A stretch of 64,000 nucleotides of DNA from Saccharopolyspora hirsuta (GCF_008630535.1 NZ_VWPH01000005.1:434001-498000); one strand, 5' to 3'; numbered from the stretch's first letter, positions 42,326-50,889 are shown. Translations and numbers: made by a program. Notes: generated from the letters alone by a model not told the origin.

Positions 42326-43087
42326 ATGCACCACCGTCGGCTGGCGCGGGCGTTCCGCGAGCAGCTTGCCGCCGACCCCCACCGCGGCGCAGTCGGCCGA
42401 CCGCACGTGGTCGCCTTGCGCAGCGCCGACCCGGCACTCCGGTTCGAGGCCAAGCTGTTCGTGGAGTGCCAGTGGTCGGGCGCCGGGGCTGCACCACCAG
42501 CTGCTCGGGAGATCGCCGCGGAGGGCATCATCCGCCGAGCCGAGAAGGTCAGCCAGGACCGCACGCTGACCGAGTGCTCGCGGCTGCACGGCGAGCTGGC
42601 CATCGCGCTGCTCCGTTGGGAACTTGTGGAGGACACCAAGGTCCGTGCGCGAGCGCACTGCGCGTCAGTGACTGCCGATCCGGAACTCGCTTCAGCGGTG
42701 GCGACGCGGGAGGAGGCAGCGCGCCGCCAGGTCCTGCTCTCCTGGCAGCACGAGCAGCGGGAGCACGACGCGACGCGTCTGCGCTCGTTGATCGTTGACC
42801 CGCTCCGGGCCACTGCGTGGTGGTTCGCCGACAACCAGGACAAGATCGAAGAGCTGTCCGAGGTCGCCAAGGTGTTCCTGGACCTGCGGGCCGCCCTTGG
42901 TCCTGCCCGCGAGGAGGACACCGCTGGCCGTGTTCTGGACGAATTCCTGGACGGCGTCGACAGCGCCGAAGGGCTCCGGCTGCAGCTGTACCTGCAGCGG
43001 GTGTTCGGCGAGCGCGGCCGCAGCGACCTCGTCGAGCGCATTGACCCGGTTCTCCGGGACGCCGCCGGGGAGCCTGGTCCGAGCTGA
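42326..43087 (+). CDS. Protein of unknown function, possibly SPFH/band-7-like
   Basis: 253 residues; GAGAGGAGG about 9 nt before the ATG. There is no membrane segment or signal. Residues 25-120 alternate strand-like and helical stretches (FEAKLFVECQWSG, PPAAREIAAEGIIRRAEKV, TLTECSRLHGELAIALLRWELVEDTKVRARAHCASVTADPELA) in the order seen in band-7/SPFH domains. A Glu/Arg-rich helix (EEAARRQVLLSWQHEQREHD) follows. The match is weak and made by eye. It closes the four-gene operon ahead of a strong terminator, so it likely works with the cyclase-like and helical-repeat proteins. Confidence 0.5.
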   Translation: MHHRRLARAFREQLAADPHRGAVGRPHVVALRSADPALRFEAKLFVECQWSGAGAAPPAAREIAAEGIIRRAEKVSQDRTLTECSRLHGELAIALLRWELVEDTKVRARAHCASVTADPELASAVATREEAARRQVLLSWQHEQREHDATRLRSLIVDPLRATAWWFADNQDKIEELSEVAKVFLDLRAALGPAREEDTAGRVLDEFLDGVDSAEGLRLQLYLQRVFGERGRSDLVERIDPVLRDAAGEPGPS

Positions 43088-43091
43088 GTCC

Positions 43092-43126
43092 GTGCCGGGC
43101 TGCGAGCTGCTCTCGCAGCCCGGCAC
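43092..43126 (+). terminator. Strong hairpin terminator ending the four-gene operon
   Basis: Perfect 15-bp stem (43092-43106 with 43112-43126) and a 5-nt loop CTGCT, beginning 4 nt after the stop of the last gene. Confidence 0.85.
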
Positions 43127-43217
43127 GAGAGGGCGGGCGGGCGCGGCGAACCCGCAGTTCGGGGGTTTTCTCGGCTAAGGTGATCTTTCTCAGCGCCGTG
43201 GGAGGGGATGCGGACCG

Positions 43218-43703
43218 ATGCCCAAGTTCAGCTGGCACACCTGCCCCGTGCCCGAGGGCCTGCCGGTGCGGCAGGTGTACGGGTTCCTGTTCGTCCCCGA
43301 CGGCCGGGTGCTGCTCCGGGTGGACGGCAGCAAGCACACCCTGCCCGGCGGGCGTCCCGAGCCCGGCGAGGTCGAGTACCGCGACATCCTGCGGCGGGAG
43401 TCGATGGAGGAGGTCACCGTCGACATCGACGAGCCGCACTACCTGGGCTACCAGTGCGTGGACGACGGGATCGCGCCGTACGCGCAGGTGCGGATGGCCG
43501 CCGTGATCAGCCTGGTGCACCCGCCCGCGCCGGATCCGGACAGCGGCCGCACCTACCGGCGGCTGCTGGTGCACCCCGGCAAGGTCGGCGACCTGCTCGC
43601 CTGGGGCGAGACCGGCTACCTGCAGGCCACCGCGGCCGCCGAAGCCGCCGTCGCCGTCTTCCACCTCCCGTCCGACGGCCTGCCCGAAACCGGCGACCTC
43701 TGA
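43218..43703 (+). CDS. NUDIX hydrolase
   Basis: 161 residues. The Nudix box runs from GGRPEPGE to RRESMEEV (about 44-66) with one extra residue between the first Glu and the REx2EE part, compared with the textbook spacing. The preceding VYGFLFVPDGRVLLRVDGSKHTLPGG is typical of small MutT-like enzymes that hydrolyse nucleoside diphosphate derivatives. The substrate is unknown. It stands alone between the terminator and the pca operon. Confidence 0.87.
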   Translation: MPKFSWHTCPVPEGLPVRQVYGFLFVPDGRVLLRVDGSKHTLPGGRPEPGEVEYRDILRRESMEEVTVDIDEPHYLGYQCVDDGIAPYAQVRMAAVISLVHPPAPDPDSGRTYRRLLVHPGKVGDLLAWGETGYLQATAAAEAAVAVFHLPSDGLPETGDL

Positions 43704-43789
43704 CCTGACACCCCCCCGAACCGCGGCGGGACGCCCGCTCGCGGCGCTTCTGCCTGCCCTCATGACGCGGGAAATCCGCAGCCGCGTCC

Positions 43790-43819
43790 TTGACCTGAAT
43801 CGAACCGCGCGCATATCGT
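43790..43819 (+). promoter_or_regulatory. Candidate pca operon promoter
   Basis: TTGACC (43790-43795) and TATCGT (43814-43819), 18 bp apart, about 50 bp before the pcaI start. GTTCGC and GTTCAC half-site-like sequences just downstream could be the binding place of the IclR-type regulator encoded at the end of the operon. Confidence 0.4.
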
Positions 43820-43869
43820 TCGCAGAAAGCACAGGTGTTCACTATGCGCACAAGCGAGGAGTGGTCGGG

Positions 43870-44688
43870 GTGGCACGCATCCTGCAGCTCGACGAGGCGA
43901 TCGCGGAGCTCGTCCACGACGGCGACGCGATCGCCCTGGAGGGCTTCACCCACCTGATCCCGGTCGCCGCCGGGCACGAGATCATCCGGCAGGGCCGCAA
44001 GGACCTCACCCTGATCCGGATGACCCCGGACATCGTCTACGACCAGCTCATCGGTGCCGGGTGCGCGCGCAAGCTGGTCTTCTCGTGGGGCGGCAACCCC
44101 GGCGTCGGCTCGCTGCACCGGTTCCGCGACGCCATCCAGAACTCCTGGCCGGTCCCGCTGGAGATCGAGGAGCACAGCCACGCAGGCATGGCCAACCGCT
44201 ACGCCGCGGGCGCCTCCGGGCTGCCGTTCGCGGTGCTGCGCGGCTACCGCGGCACCGACCTGCCCGCGCAGACCGACACCATCAAGCCGATCGAGTGCCC
44301 CTTCACCGGCGAGCAGCTGACCGCCGTGCCCGCGCTCAACCCGGACGTCGGCATCATCCACGCCCAGCAGGCCGACCGGGCAGGCAACGTGCAGATGTGG
44401 GGCATCACCGGGGTGCAGAAGGAGACCGTGCTGGCCTCGAAGCGCTCGCTGGTCACCGTCGAGGAGATCGTCGACGAGCTGACCCCGCGCCCCGGCGCGG
44501 TGGTGCTGCCGCAGTGGGTCGTCACCGCCGTCTCCGAGGTCCCGGGTGGCGCGCACCCGTCGTACGCGCAGGGTTATTACGAGCGCGACAACGCCTACTA
44601 CCAGCAGTGGGACCCGATCGGCCGGGACCGGGAGAAGTTCGCGAACTGGCTGGAGACCGAGGTCCAGCGGGAGAGGAGCGCGCGATGA
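43870..44688 (+). CDS. pcaI: 3-oxoadipate CoA-transferase subunit A
   Basis: 272 residues; start set at a GTG at 43870 with GAGGAG about 8 nt upstream. GTGs at 43861 and further upstream are alternatives. It is a type I CoA-transferase alpha subunit: DGDAIALEGFTHLIPVAAGHEIIRQG, KLVFSWGGNPGVGSLHRFRDA and LNPDVGIIHAQQADRAGNVQMWG. With PcaJ it moves CoA from succinyl-CoA to 3-oxoadipate. It is the first gene of pcaIJHGBDC-pcaR, and its stop overlaps pcaJ by 4 nt. Confidence 0.93.
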   Translation: MARILQLDEAIAELVHDGDAIALEGFTHLIPVAAGHEIIRQGRKDLTLIRMTPDIVYDQLIGAGCARKLVFSWGGNPGVGSLHRFRDAIQNSWPVPLEIEEHSHAGMANRYAAGASGLPFAVLRGYRGTDLPAQTDTIKPIECPFTGEQLTAVPALNPDVGIIHAQQADRAGNVQMWGITGVQKETVLASKRSLVTVEEIVDELTPRPGAVVLPQWVVTAVSEVPGGAHPSYAQGYYERDNAYYQQWDPIGRDREKFANWLETEVQRERSAR

Positions 44689-45443
44689 CCGCCGAGTACA
44701 CCGCGGACGAGATGATGACCGTCGGCGCGGCCCGGTCGCTGCGCGACGGCGCGGCCTGCTTCGTCGGCATCGGCCTGCCCAGCACCGCGGCCAACCTGGC
44801 GCGGCGCACGCACGCCCCGGACCTGGTGCTGATCTACGAGTCCGGCACGCTGGGCGCCAAACCGGACCGGCTGCCGCTGTCCATCGGCGACGGCGTGCTG
44901 GCCGACACCGCCGACTCGGTGATCAGCGTGCCGGAGATCTTCAACTACTGGCTGCAGCCCGGCCGCATCGACATCGGCTTCCTCGGCGGCGCGCAGGTCG
45001 ACCGGTTCGGCAACATCAACACCACCGTCATCGGCGGCGACTACGCCAACCCGAAGGTGCGGCTGCCCGGGGCCGGTGGCGCCCCGGAGATCGCCGCGTC
45101 CTGCCGGGAGGTGCTGATCGTGATGCGGATGAGCCCGCGCAGCTTCGTCGACCGGCTCGACTTCGTCACCTCCGTCGGCTACGGCACCGGCAAGGGCGAC
45201 CGGGAGGCGCTCGGGTTGCGCGGCCGGGGCCCGGTCAAGGTGATCACCGACCTGGGCGTGCTGGAACCCGACCCGGACACCTGCGAGCTCACCCTCACCC
45301 AGCTCAGCCCGGGCGCGACCGTCGAGCAGGCCAGGGCCGCCGTCGGGTGGCCGCTGAAGGTCGCCGACTCGCCGACCGAGCTGGCGCCGCCGACCGAGAC
45401 CGAGCTCGCGGTGCTGCGCGAGCTGAAGGCCACCGTCGCATGA
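44685..45443 (+). CDS. pcaJ: 3-oxoadipate CoA-transferase subunit B
   Basis: 252 residues. The catalytic glutamate lies in LVLIYESGTLG (E50 region), the site that carries CoA. Other family features are GIGLPSTAANLARRTHAPDL, GFLGGAQVDRFGNINTTVIG and VKVITDLGVLEPDPDT. It forms the active dimer with PcaI for the step before thiolytic cleavage of 3-oxoadipyl-CoA. The thiolase gene pcaF is not in the operon. Confidence 0.94.
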   Translation: MTAEYTADEMMTVGAARSLRDGAACFVGIGLPSTAANLARRTHAPDLVLIYESGTLGAKPDRLPLSIGDGVLADTADSVISVPEIFNYWLQPGRIDIGFLGGAQVDRFGNINTTVIGGDYANPKVRLPGAGGAPEIAASCREVLIVMRMSPRSFVDRLDFVTSVGYGTGKGDREALGLRGRGPVKVITDLGVLEPDPDTCELTLTQLSPGATVEQARAAVGWPLKVADSPTELAPPTETELAVLRELKATVA

Positions 45444-45477
45444 CCGGCACCGCCCGCCCAGAACTCGAGGAGCTGCG

Positions 45478-46227
45478 ATGACCACTCGTGAAACCCGGTC
45501 GCCAGCCGGGCTGATCCTGCCCCGCTACGGCAGCGACGAGCCGTCCCACCCGGCGCTGGACACGCCCGAGTACCGCTCGTCCGCGCTGCGCCACCCCAAG
45601 CAGCCGCTGCAGTACCTGCCGCACTACCTCACCGAGGTCACCGGTCCGCTGCTGGGCCAGGACCGCTGCGGGGAGCACGACCACGACCTGACCGTCCAGC
45701 ACGACGGGGAACCGCTGGGCGAGCGGATCATCGTCAGCGGCCGGGTGCTGGACTCCAACGGCAAGCCGGTGCCCAACACGCTGGTGGAGATCTGGCAGGC
45801 CAACGCCGCGGGCCGCTACCTGCACCAGGGCGACCGGCACCCGGCGCCGCTGGACCCGAACTTCTCCGGGACCGGCCGGTGCGTGACCGACGCCGACGGC
45901 AACTACAAGTTCATCACCATCAAGCCCGGCGCCTACCCGTGGCGCAACCACGACAACGCCTGGCGCCCCGCGCACATCCACTTCTCGCTGTTCGGGCAGG
46001 CGTTCACCCAGCGGTTGATCACCCAGATGTACTTCCCGGGCGACCCGCTGTTCCACCAGGACCCGATCTTCAACTCGGTGCGCGACGAGAAGGCCCGAGA
46101 GCGGATGATCTCCCGCTTCGACCTGGACACGACGGTGCCGGAGTGGGCGCTGAGCTACAAGTGGGACATCGTGCTGCGCGGCCCGCAGGCCACCGTGTTC
46201 GAGGACGAGGAAGAGGAGGACGACTGA
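45478..46227 (+). CDS. pcaH: Protocatechuate 3,4-dioxygenase beta subunit
   Basis: 249 residues. It is an intradiol dioxygenase with the iron ligands Tyr and His visible in the family segments: RYLHQGDRHPAPLDPNFSGTGRC (Tyr), AYPWRNHDNAWRPAHIHFSLFG (Tyr and two His). Ring opening of protocatechuate to 3-carboxy-cis,cis-muconate uses non-heme iron(III) held by this subunit. The C-terminus is a run of Glu/Asp. pcaG follows with overlapping stop and start. Confidence 0.96.
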   Translation: MTTRETRSPAGLILPRYGSDEPSHPALDTPEYRSSALRHPKQPLQYLPHYLTEVTGPLLGQDRCGEHDHDLTVQHDGEPLGERIIVSGRVLDSNGKPVPNTLVEIWQANAAGRYLHQGDRHPAPLDPNFSGTGRCVTDADGNYKFITIKPGAYPWRNHDNAWRPAHIHFSLFGQAFTQRLITQMYFPGDPLFHQDPIFNSVRDEKARERMISRFDLDTTVPEWALSYKWDIVLRGPQATVFEDEEEEDD

Positions 46228-46799
46228 TGGGTGCTTCCACTCCCCCCGCCACCACGCCGTCGCAGACCGTCGGCCCGTTCTTCGGCCTGCCCGGCGGGAT
46301 CCTGTGGGCCGACGGCCCGGAGGTCGTCGCCGAGGGCGCACCGGGCGCGTTCCTGCTGCGCGGTCAGCTCCTCGACGGCGCCGGTGAGCCGATCCCGGAC
46401 GGCGTGGTCGAGATCTGGCAGGCCGACGAGCAGGGCCGCTTCGACCACCCCGCCGACCCCCGCCCGGAGTCCTCGTCCTGGCAGGGCTTCGGCCGCTGCC
46501 CGACCGGCACCGACGGCGGGTTCTGGTTCCGCACCGTCAAACCCGGGCCGCTGCCCACGCCGACCGGGCAGACCGAGGCGCCGCACATCAACGTGACCGT
46601 GCTGGCCCGCGGGATGCTCAACCGCGTGGTCACCCGCGTCTACTTCCCGGACGAGGAGCGGGCCAACGCCGCCGACCCGGTGCTGTCTGCAGTGGATCCC
46701 GCGCGCCGGGGCACGCTGCTCGCCACCCCGGACGACCAGGGCTACCGCTTCGACATCCGGATCCAGGGCGATGACGAGACCGTATTCTTCGCGATCTGA
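46227..46799 (+). CDS. pcaG: Protocatechuate 3,4-dioxygenase alpha subunit
   Basis: 190 residues, start overlapping the pcaH stop (TGATG). It has the alpha-subunit features TPSQTVGPFFGL, VEIWQADEQGRFDHP and APHINVTVLARGMLNRVVTRVYFPDE. It lacks the full iron-ligand set found in the beta subunit, as expected, and shapes the active site. The pcaB start lies 29 nt inside its end. Confidence 0.95.
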   Translation: MGASTPPATTPSQTVGPFFGLPGGILWADGPEVVAEGAPGAFLLRGQLLDGAGEPIPDGVVEIWQADEQGRFDHPADPRPESSSWQGFGRCPTGTDGGFWFRTVKPGPLPTPTGQTEAPHINVTVLARGMLNRVVTRVYFPDEERANAADPVLSAVDPARRGTLLATPDDQGYRFDIRIQGDDETVFFAI

Positions 46800-48126
46800 C
46801 GGCCTGTTCGGGCCGATGTTCGGCACCCCGGCGGCCGCCGAGCGGACCTCCGCCGGGGCGTGGCTGCAGGCGATGCTGGACTTCGAGTCGGCGCTGGCCG
46901 CGGCGCAGGCCGCGGCCGGGGTCGTCCCGCGCGCGGCGGCCGAGGAGATCGCCCGGTGCTGCCGCGCGGAGCTGTTCGACGTCGACTCGATCGCCGAGCG
47001 CGCGGTGTCCTCGGCGACGCCGGTGATCGCGCTGGTGCGCGACCTCACCGCGCTGCTGGGCGAGGACGCCAAGCCGCACGTGCACCGGGGCGCCACCAGC
47101 CAGGACGTGATCGACACGGCCGCGATGCTGGTCGCGCGCGACGTCCTGGACCTGATCATCGACGATCTGCGCGCGGCTGCGGACGAGTGCGCGCGCCTGG
47201 CCGAGCAGCACCGCGGCACGGTGATGATCGCCCGCTCGCTGCTGCAGCAGGCGCTGCCCACGACGTTCGGCAACCGCTGCGCGACCTGGCTGATCTCGCT
47301 CGACGAGGCGGTAACCGCGCTGGAGCGGATTCGCGGGCGGTTGGCCGTGCAGTTCGGCGGCGCTGCGGGCACGCTCGCCGCGCTCGGCGCCGACGGCGTC
47401 CGGGTGCTCGAACTGCTCGCCGCCGAGCTGGGGCTGGCCGAGCCCGTGGCTCCCTGGCACACCGACCGCACGCGCGTCGCCGAGCTGGCCGGGGCGCTGG
47501 GGACGGCAGCCGGGGCAGTCGGGAAGATCGCCCTGGACGTCGAGCTGCACGCGCAGACCGAGGTCGGCGAGCTCGCCGAGGGCGCGGCCGGTGGTTCCTC
47601 GGCCATGCCGCACAAGCAGAACCCGGTGTCCGCGGTGCTGGTGACCGCCGCGTCCAAGCGCGTTCCCGGCCTGGTCGCGACGCTGCTGGCGGCGATGCCC
47701 CAGGAGCACGAGCGCGCCGCCGGGTCCTGGCAGTCCGAGTGGGAACCGCTGACCGACCTGCTGCGGCTCGTCGCCGCCGCAGCCGCGCAGACCCGGCGGC
47801 TGCTCGCCGGGTTGCGGGTCCACCCCGAGAGGATGGCCGCCAACCTCGACCTGACCCGCGGGCTGGTGATGGCCGAGAGCGCCGCGGGCCGGTTGATGGA
47901 CTCGCTCGGCCGCACCGAAGCGCAGGACCTGGTCGGGCGGCTGTGCCGCCGCGCAGTGCAGGAGGGCACGACGCTGCGCACCGAGCTGCTGGCCGACCAG
48001 CGGGTGCGGGAGGTGCTGTCCGAGGACGAGGTCGTCGCGGCCACCGAACCGGCCGACTACCTCGGCTCCGCCCCCGCCTTCGTCGACCGCGCACTGACCG
48101 CACACGCCGAATTGGAGAAGCGGTGA
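46771..48126 (+). CDS. pcaB: 3-carboxy-cis,cis-muconate cycloisomerase
   Basis: 451 residues of the fumarase/aspartase superfamily. The signature is GGSSAMPHKQNPVSA (about 279-293), with HRGATSQDVIDTA earlier. It closes 3-carboxymuconate to 4-carboxymuconolactone. The ATG at 46771 lies inside pcaG, overlapping by 29 nt; the first residues MTRPYSSRSDGLFGPMFG match the family start, so the overlap is real. Confidence 0.95.
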   Translation: MTRPYSSRSDGLFGPMFGTPAAAERTSAGAWLQAMLDFESALAAAQAAAGVVPRAAAEEIARCCRAELFDVDSIAERAVSSATPVIALVRDLTALLGEDAKPHVHRGATSQDVIDTAAMLVARDVLDLIIDDLRAAADECARLAEQHRGTVMIARSLLQQALPTTFGNRCATWLISLDEAVTALERIRGRLAVQFGGAAGTLAALGADGVRVLELLAAELGLAEPVAPWHTDRTRVAELAGALGTAAGAVGKIALDVELHAQTEVGELAEGAAGGSSAMPHKQNPVSAVLVTAASKRVPGLVATLLAAMPQEHERAAGSWQSEWEPLTDLLRLVAAAAAQTRRLLAGLRVHPERMAANLDLTRGLVMAESAAGRLMDSLGRTEAQDLVGRLCRRAVQEGTTLRTELLADQRVREVLSEDEVVAATEPADYLGSAPAFVDRALTAHAELEKR

Positions 48127-48884
48127 ACGTCAACTACGAACTGACCGGCCCGGACGGCGCCCCGGTCGTGGTGCTGTCCAACTCGCTGGGCACCGACCTG
48201 ACCCTGTGGGACGCGCAGGTCCCGGCCTTGGCGCAGGAGTTCCAGGTGCTGCGCTACGACCAGCGCGGACACGGCGCGACCCCGGGCAAGCCCGGCCCGT
48301 ACACCCTCAAGCAGCTCGGCGGGGACGTGCTCGCGCTGCTGGACACCCTGGGCATCCGCAAGGCGCACTTCGCCGGGGTGTCGCTGGGCGGCATGACCGG
48401 CATGTGGCTGGCCGAGCACGCGCCCGAGCGCATCGACCGGCTCGCGCTGATCTGCACCTCCGCCGACCTCGGCCCGGCCTCGATGTGGCGGGACCGCGCC
48501 GCGCTGGTGCGGGAGAAGGGCACCGCGGCGATGGTCGAACCGTCGCTGCCGAAGTGGTTCACCCCCGAGCTGGCCGGCCGGGAGGACGTCGTCGCGAAGT
48601 TCGGCGGGATGCTCTCCGCGGCCGACGACGACGGCTACGCCGGGTGCTGCGAGGCCATCGCGGACATGGACCTGCTGGACGGGCTCGGCGGGATCACCGC
48701 GCCGACGCTGGTCATCGCGGGCGCCGAGGACCCCGCCACTCCCCCGTCGCACGCCGAGCGCATCGCCACCGCCGTCGGGGGCGCGCGCCTGGAGGTGCTC
48801 TCGCCCGCCGCGCACCTGGCCAACGCCGAGCAGCCCGAAGCGGTCAACCGGCTGCTGCTGGAGCACTTCACGAGGAGCCTGTGA
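48123..48884 (+). CDS. pcaD: 3-oxoadipate enol-lactonase
   Basis: 253 residues from a GTG overlapping the pcaB stop by 4 nt. It is an alpha/beta hydrolase with GVSLGG nucleophile elbow (about 86-91), RYDQRGHGATPGKPGPYTL typical of PcaD, an Asp in AGAEDPATPPSH and a His in SPAAHLANAEQPE. It hydrolyses the enol-lactone to 3-oxoadipate. Unlike the PcaL form seen in some actinobacteria, it is separate from PcaC here. Confidence 0.95.
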   Translation: MNVNYELTGPDGAPVVVLSNSLGTDLTLWDAQVPALAQEFQVLRYDQRGHGATPGKPGPYTLKQLGGDVLALLDTLGIRKAHFAGVSLGGMTGMWLAEHAPERIDRLALICTSADLGPASMWRDRAALVREKGTAAMVEPSLPKWFTPELAGREDVVAKFGGMLSAADDDGYAGCCEAIADMDLLDGLGGITAPTLVIAGAEDPATPPSHAERIATAVGGARLEVLSPAAHLANAEQPEAVNRLLLEHFTRSL

Positions 48885-49267
48885 TGTCCGACGAATCCCG
48901 CTACGCGCAGGGCATGGGCGTGCGCCGGGAGGTGCTCGGCGACGAGCACGTGGACCGCGCGAACGCCAAGATCACCCCGTTCACCGAGGGCTTCCAGGAC
49001 TTCATCACCCGCTACGCCTGGGGCGAGTTGTGGAGCGGCGACGGGGTGGACCGGCGCACCCGCAGCATGCTGACGCTGGCGATCCTGGCCGCGGTGGGCT
49101 GCGAGGACGAGTTCGCCATGCACGTCAAGGCCGCGCGCCGCAACGGGGTGCCGCCGGAGCACATCCGCGAGGTGCTGATGCACGTCGCGGTCTACGCCGG
49201 GGTACCCCGCGCCAACAGCGCCTTCGCGATCGCCAATACGATCCTGGGTGACGAGCAGTCCGACTGA
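48884..49267 (+). CDS. pcaC: 4-carboxymuconolactone decarboxylase
   Basis: 127 residues, start overlapping the pcaD stop (TGATG). Family features are VLGDEHVDRA, YAWGELWSGDGVDRRTRSMLTLAILAAVG and MHVKAARRNGVPPEHIREVLMHVAVYAGVP, which form the small helical AhpD-like fold. It removes CO2 from 4-carboxymuconolactone to give the enol-lactone used by PcaD. It is a free-standing protein, not fused with PcaD. Confidence 0.96.
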   Translation: MSDESRYAQGMGVRREVLGDEHVDRANAKITPFTEGFQDFITRYAWGELWSGDGVDRRTRSMLTLAILAAVGCEDEFAMHVKAARRNGVPPEHIREVLMHVAVYAGVPRANSAFAIANTILGDEQSD

Positions 49268-49281
49268 GCCGGGAGATCACC

Positions 49282-50082
49282 GTGGAGACCGCAACCGACC
49301 CGAGCGGCGGCTACGTGCAGTCGCTGGCGCGCGGGCTCATGGTGATCCGCGCGTTCGACGAGGCCAACCCCGAGATGACGCTGTCCGAGGTCGCCCGCGC
49401 GACGGACCTGTCGCGCGCGGCGGCCCGGCGCTTCCTGCACACCCTGGTGCACCTGGGTTACGTGTGGACCGACGGCCGGGTGTTCGCGCTGACCCCGCGG
49501 GTGCTGGAGCTCGGCTTCGCCTACCTGTCCAGCATCTCGCTGCCGGAGATCGCCCAGCCGTACCTGGAGCGGCTGGTCGCCGAGGTGCACGAGTCGGCGT
49601 CGGTGTCGGTGCTGGACGGTCCGGACATCGTCTACGTGGCCCGGGTGCCCACCTCGCGGATCATGACGGTGTCGATCAACATCGGCACCCGCTTCCCCGC
49701 CTACGCCACCTCGATGGGCAGGGTCCTGCTGGCCGACCTGCCACCGGCCGAGCTGGACGCCTACCTGTCCGAGGTGGACCTGGCCCCGCTGGGCCCGCAC
49801 ACCATCACCACCCCCGCGCAGTTCCGGGAGGAGCTGGCGCGCATCCGCGAGCAGGGCTGGGCGCTGGTGGACCAGGAGCTGGAGGCCGGGCTGCGGTCGA
49901 TCGCCGCCCCGATCCGGGACCGGTCGAACAAGGTGGTGGCGGCGGTGAACATCTCCTCGCACGCCTCCCGCACCAGCCCGGAGGACGCCCGCCGCGACCT
50001 GCTCCCGCCGCTGCTGCAGACCGCCGAGCGCATCGCCGCCGACCTCGCGGTGGCCCCCGCCTCCCGCGCGGTCTCCCGCTGA
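49282..50082 (+). CDS. pcaR: IclR family regulator of the pca genes
   Basis: 266 residues from a GTG, 14 bp after pcaC. The winged helix is MTLSEVARATDLSRAAARRFLHTLVHLGYV (about 33-62). The C-terminal effector domain has GTRFPAYATSMGRVLLADLPP and GLRSIAAPIRDRSNKVVAAVNIS. It matches PcaR/PobR-type IclR proteins that respond to protocatechuate or 3-oxoadipate. As the last gene of the operon it should control its own expression. Confidence 0.9.
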   Translation: METATDPSGGYVQSLARGLMVIRAFDEANPEMTLSEVARATDLSRAAARRFLHTLVHLGYVWTDGRVFALTPRVLELGFAYLSSISLPEIAQPYLERLVAEVHESASVSVLDGPDIVYVARVPTSRIMTVSINIGTRFPAYATSMGRVLLADLPPAELDAYLSEVDLAPLGPHTITTPAQFREELARIREQGWALVDQELEAGLRSIAAPIRDRSNKVVAAVNISSHASRTSPEDARRDLLPPLLQTAERIAADLAVAPASRAVSR

Positions 50083-50085
50083 CCT

Positions 50086-50838
50086 TCAGCCCAGGTCCTG
50101 CAGCCAGGCGCTGCGGTAGAAGCTGCGGATGTGCCGCTCCACCTGCGCTTCCGCGTCAGCTGCGTCCCGGGCGAGCAGTGCCTGGTGGATCAGCCGGTGG
50201 TCGTGGCGCAGGTCGTCGGCGATCGGGAACCACCCGTCGCCGAGGTCGTCGAAGGCGGCCAGCAGCGGTCGGCGCAGCGACTCGCGGATGGCGATCGTCA
50301 TGTCCGCCACCAGCCGGTTCCCCCCGGCCTCGGCGATGGCGACGTGGAACCGGGTGTCCAGGTCGTTGAACCGCTCCCGGTCGCAGTCCGGCGCGTCCAT
50401 CTCGTCCAGCAGCTCGCGCAGCTCCTCGAGCTCGGCCTCGGTGGCGCGCTGCGCGGCGTTGCGCGCGCTCTCCCGCTCCAGCATGATCCGCGCCCGCACC
50501 ACGTCGGCCATCGGGAAGTTCGCCAGCGCCACGTGGAGCCGGAGCAGCCTGGTCAGGGCCTGGCTGGGCAGCGCGGCGACCGTCGTGCCGGAGTCCGGGC
50601 CGGTGCCCACCGCCATCCGCAGCACGCCCTGGGCCTCCAGCGCGCGGAACGCCTCCCGCACCGCCGCCCGGCTCACGCCGAGCATCTGCGCCAGGTCCCG
50701 CTCCGGCGGCAGCCGGTCCCCGACGCCGAGCTGGCCGCTGACGATCTGCTCCTCGATGCGGTCGATGACCAGCTCGTAGGTGCGCGCCCGGGCGACCGGT
50801 CGCCACCCCGCGCGGTCGTCCATCTCCGAACCGGTCAC
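50086..50838 (-). CDS. FadR-type GntR regulator, probably of lactate use
   Basis: 250 residues from a GTG at 50838 (AAGGGGG upstream); the ATG at 50823 has a poorly placed ribosome site. The N-terminal winged helix is LPPERDLAQMLGVSRAAVREAFRALEAQGVLRM. The FCD ligand domain follows, with Asp and His residues (FNDLDTRFHVAIAEA, RHDHRLIHQALL) that bind metal and a small carboxylate. It is divergent from lactate permease and lutABC, with a TNGTNNNACNA-type site between, so it very likely acts as LldR/LutR. Confidence 0.88.
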   Translation of the reverse strand: MTGSEMDDRAGWRPVARARTYELVIDRIEEQIVSGQLGVGDRLPPERDLAQMLGVSRAAVREAFRALEAQGVLRMAVGTGPDSGTTVAALPSQALTRLLRLHVALANFPMADVVRARIMLERESARNAAQRATEAELEELRELLDEMDAPDCDRERFNDLDTRFHVAIAEAGGNRLVADMTIAIRESLRRPLLAAFDDLGDGWFPIADDLRHDHRLIHQALLARDAADAEAQVERHIRSFYRSAWLQDLG

Positions 50839-50847
50839 CGGTCCCCC

Positions 50848-50875
50848 TTTACAAACCCCACCAGCGATCTTTATG
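50848..50875 (+). promoter_or_regulatory. Promoter of the lactate permease operon
   Basis: TTTACA (50848-50853) and TTTATG (50870-50875) with 16 bp between. The GntR-type operator lies about 15 bp downstream, near the start of transcription. Confidence 0.45.
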
Positions 50876-50889
50876 GTACCGCCAGCTCT

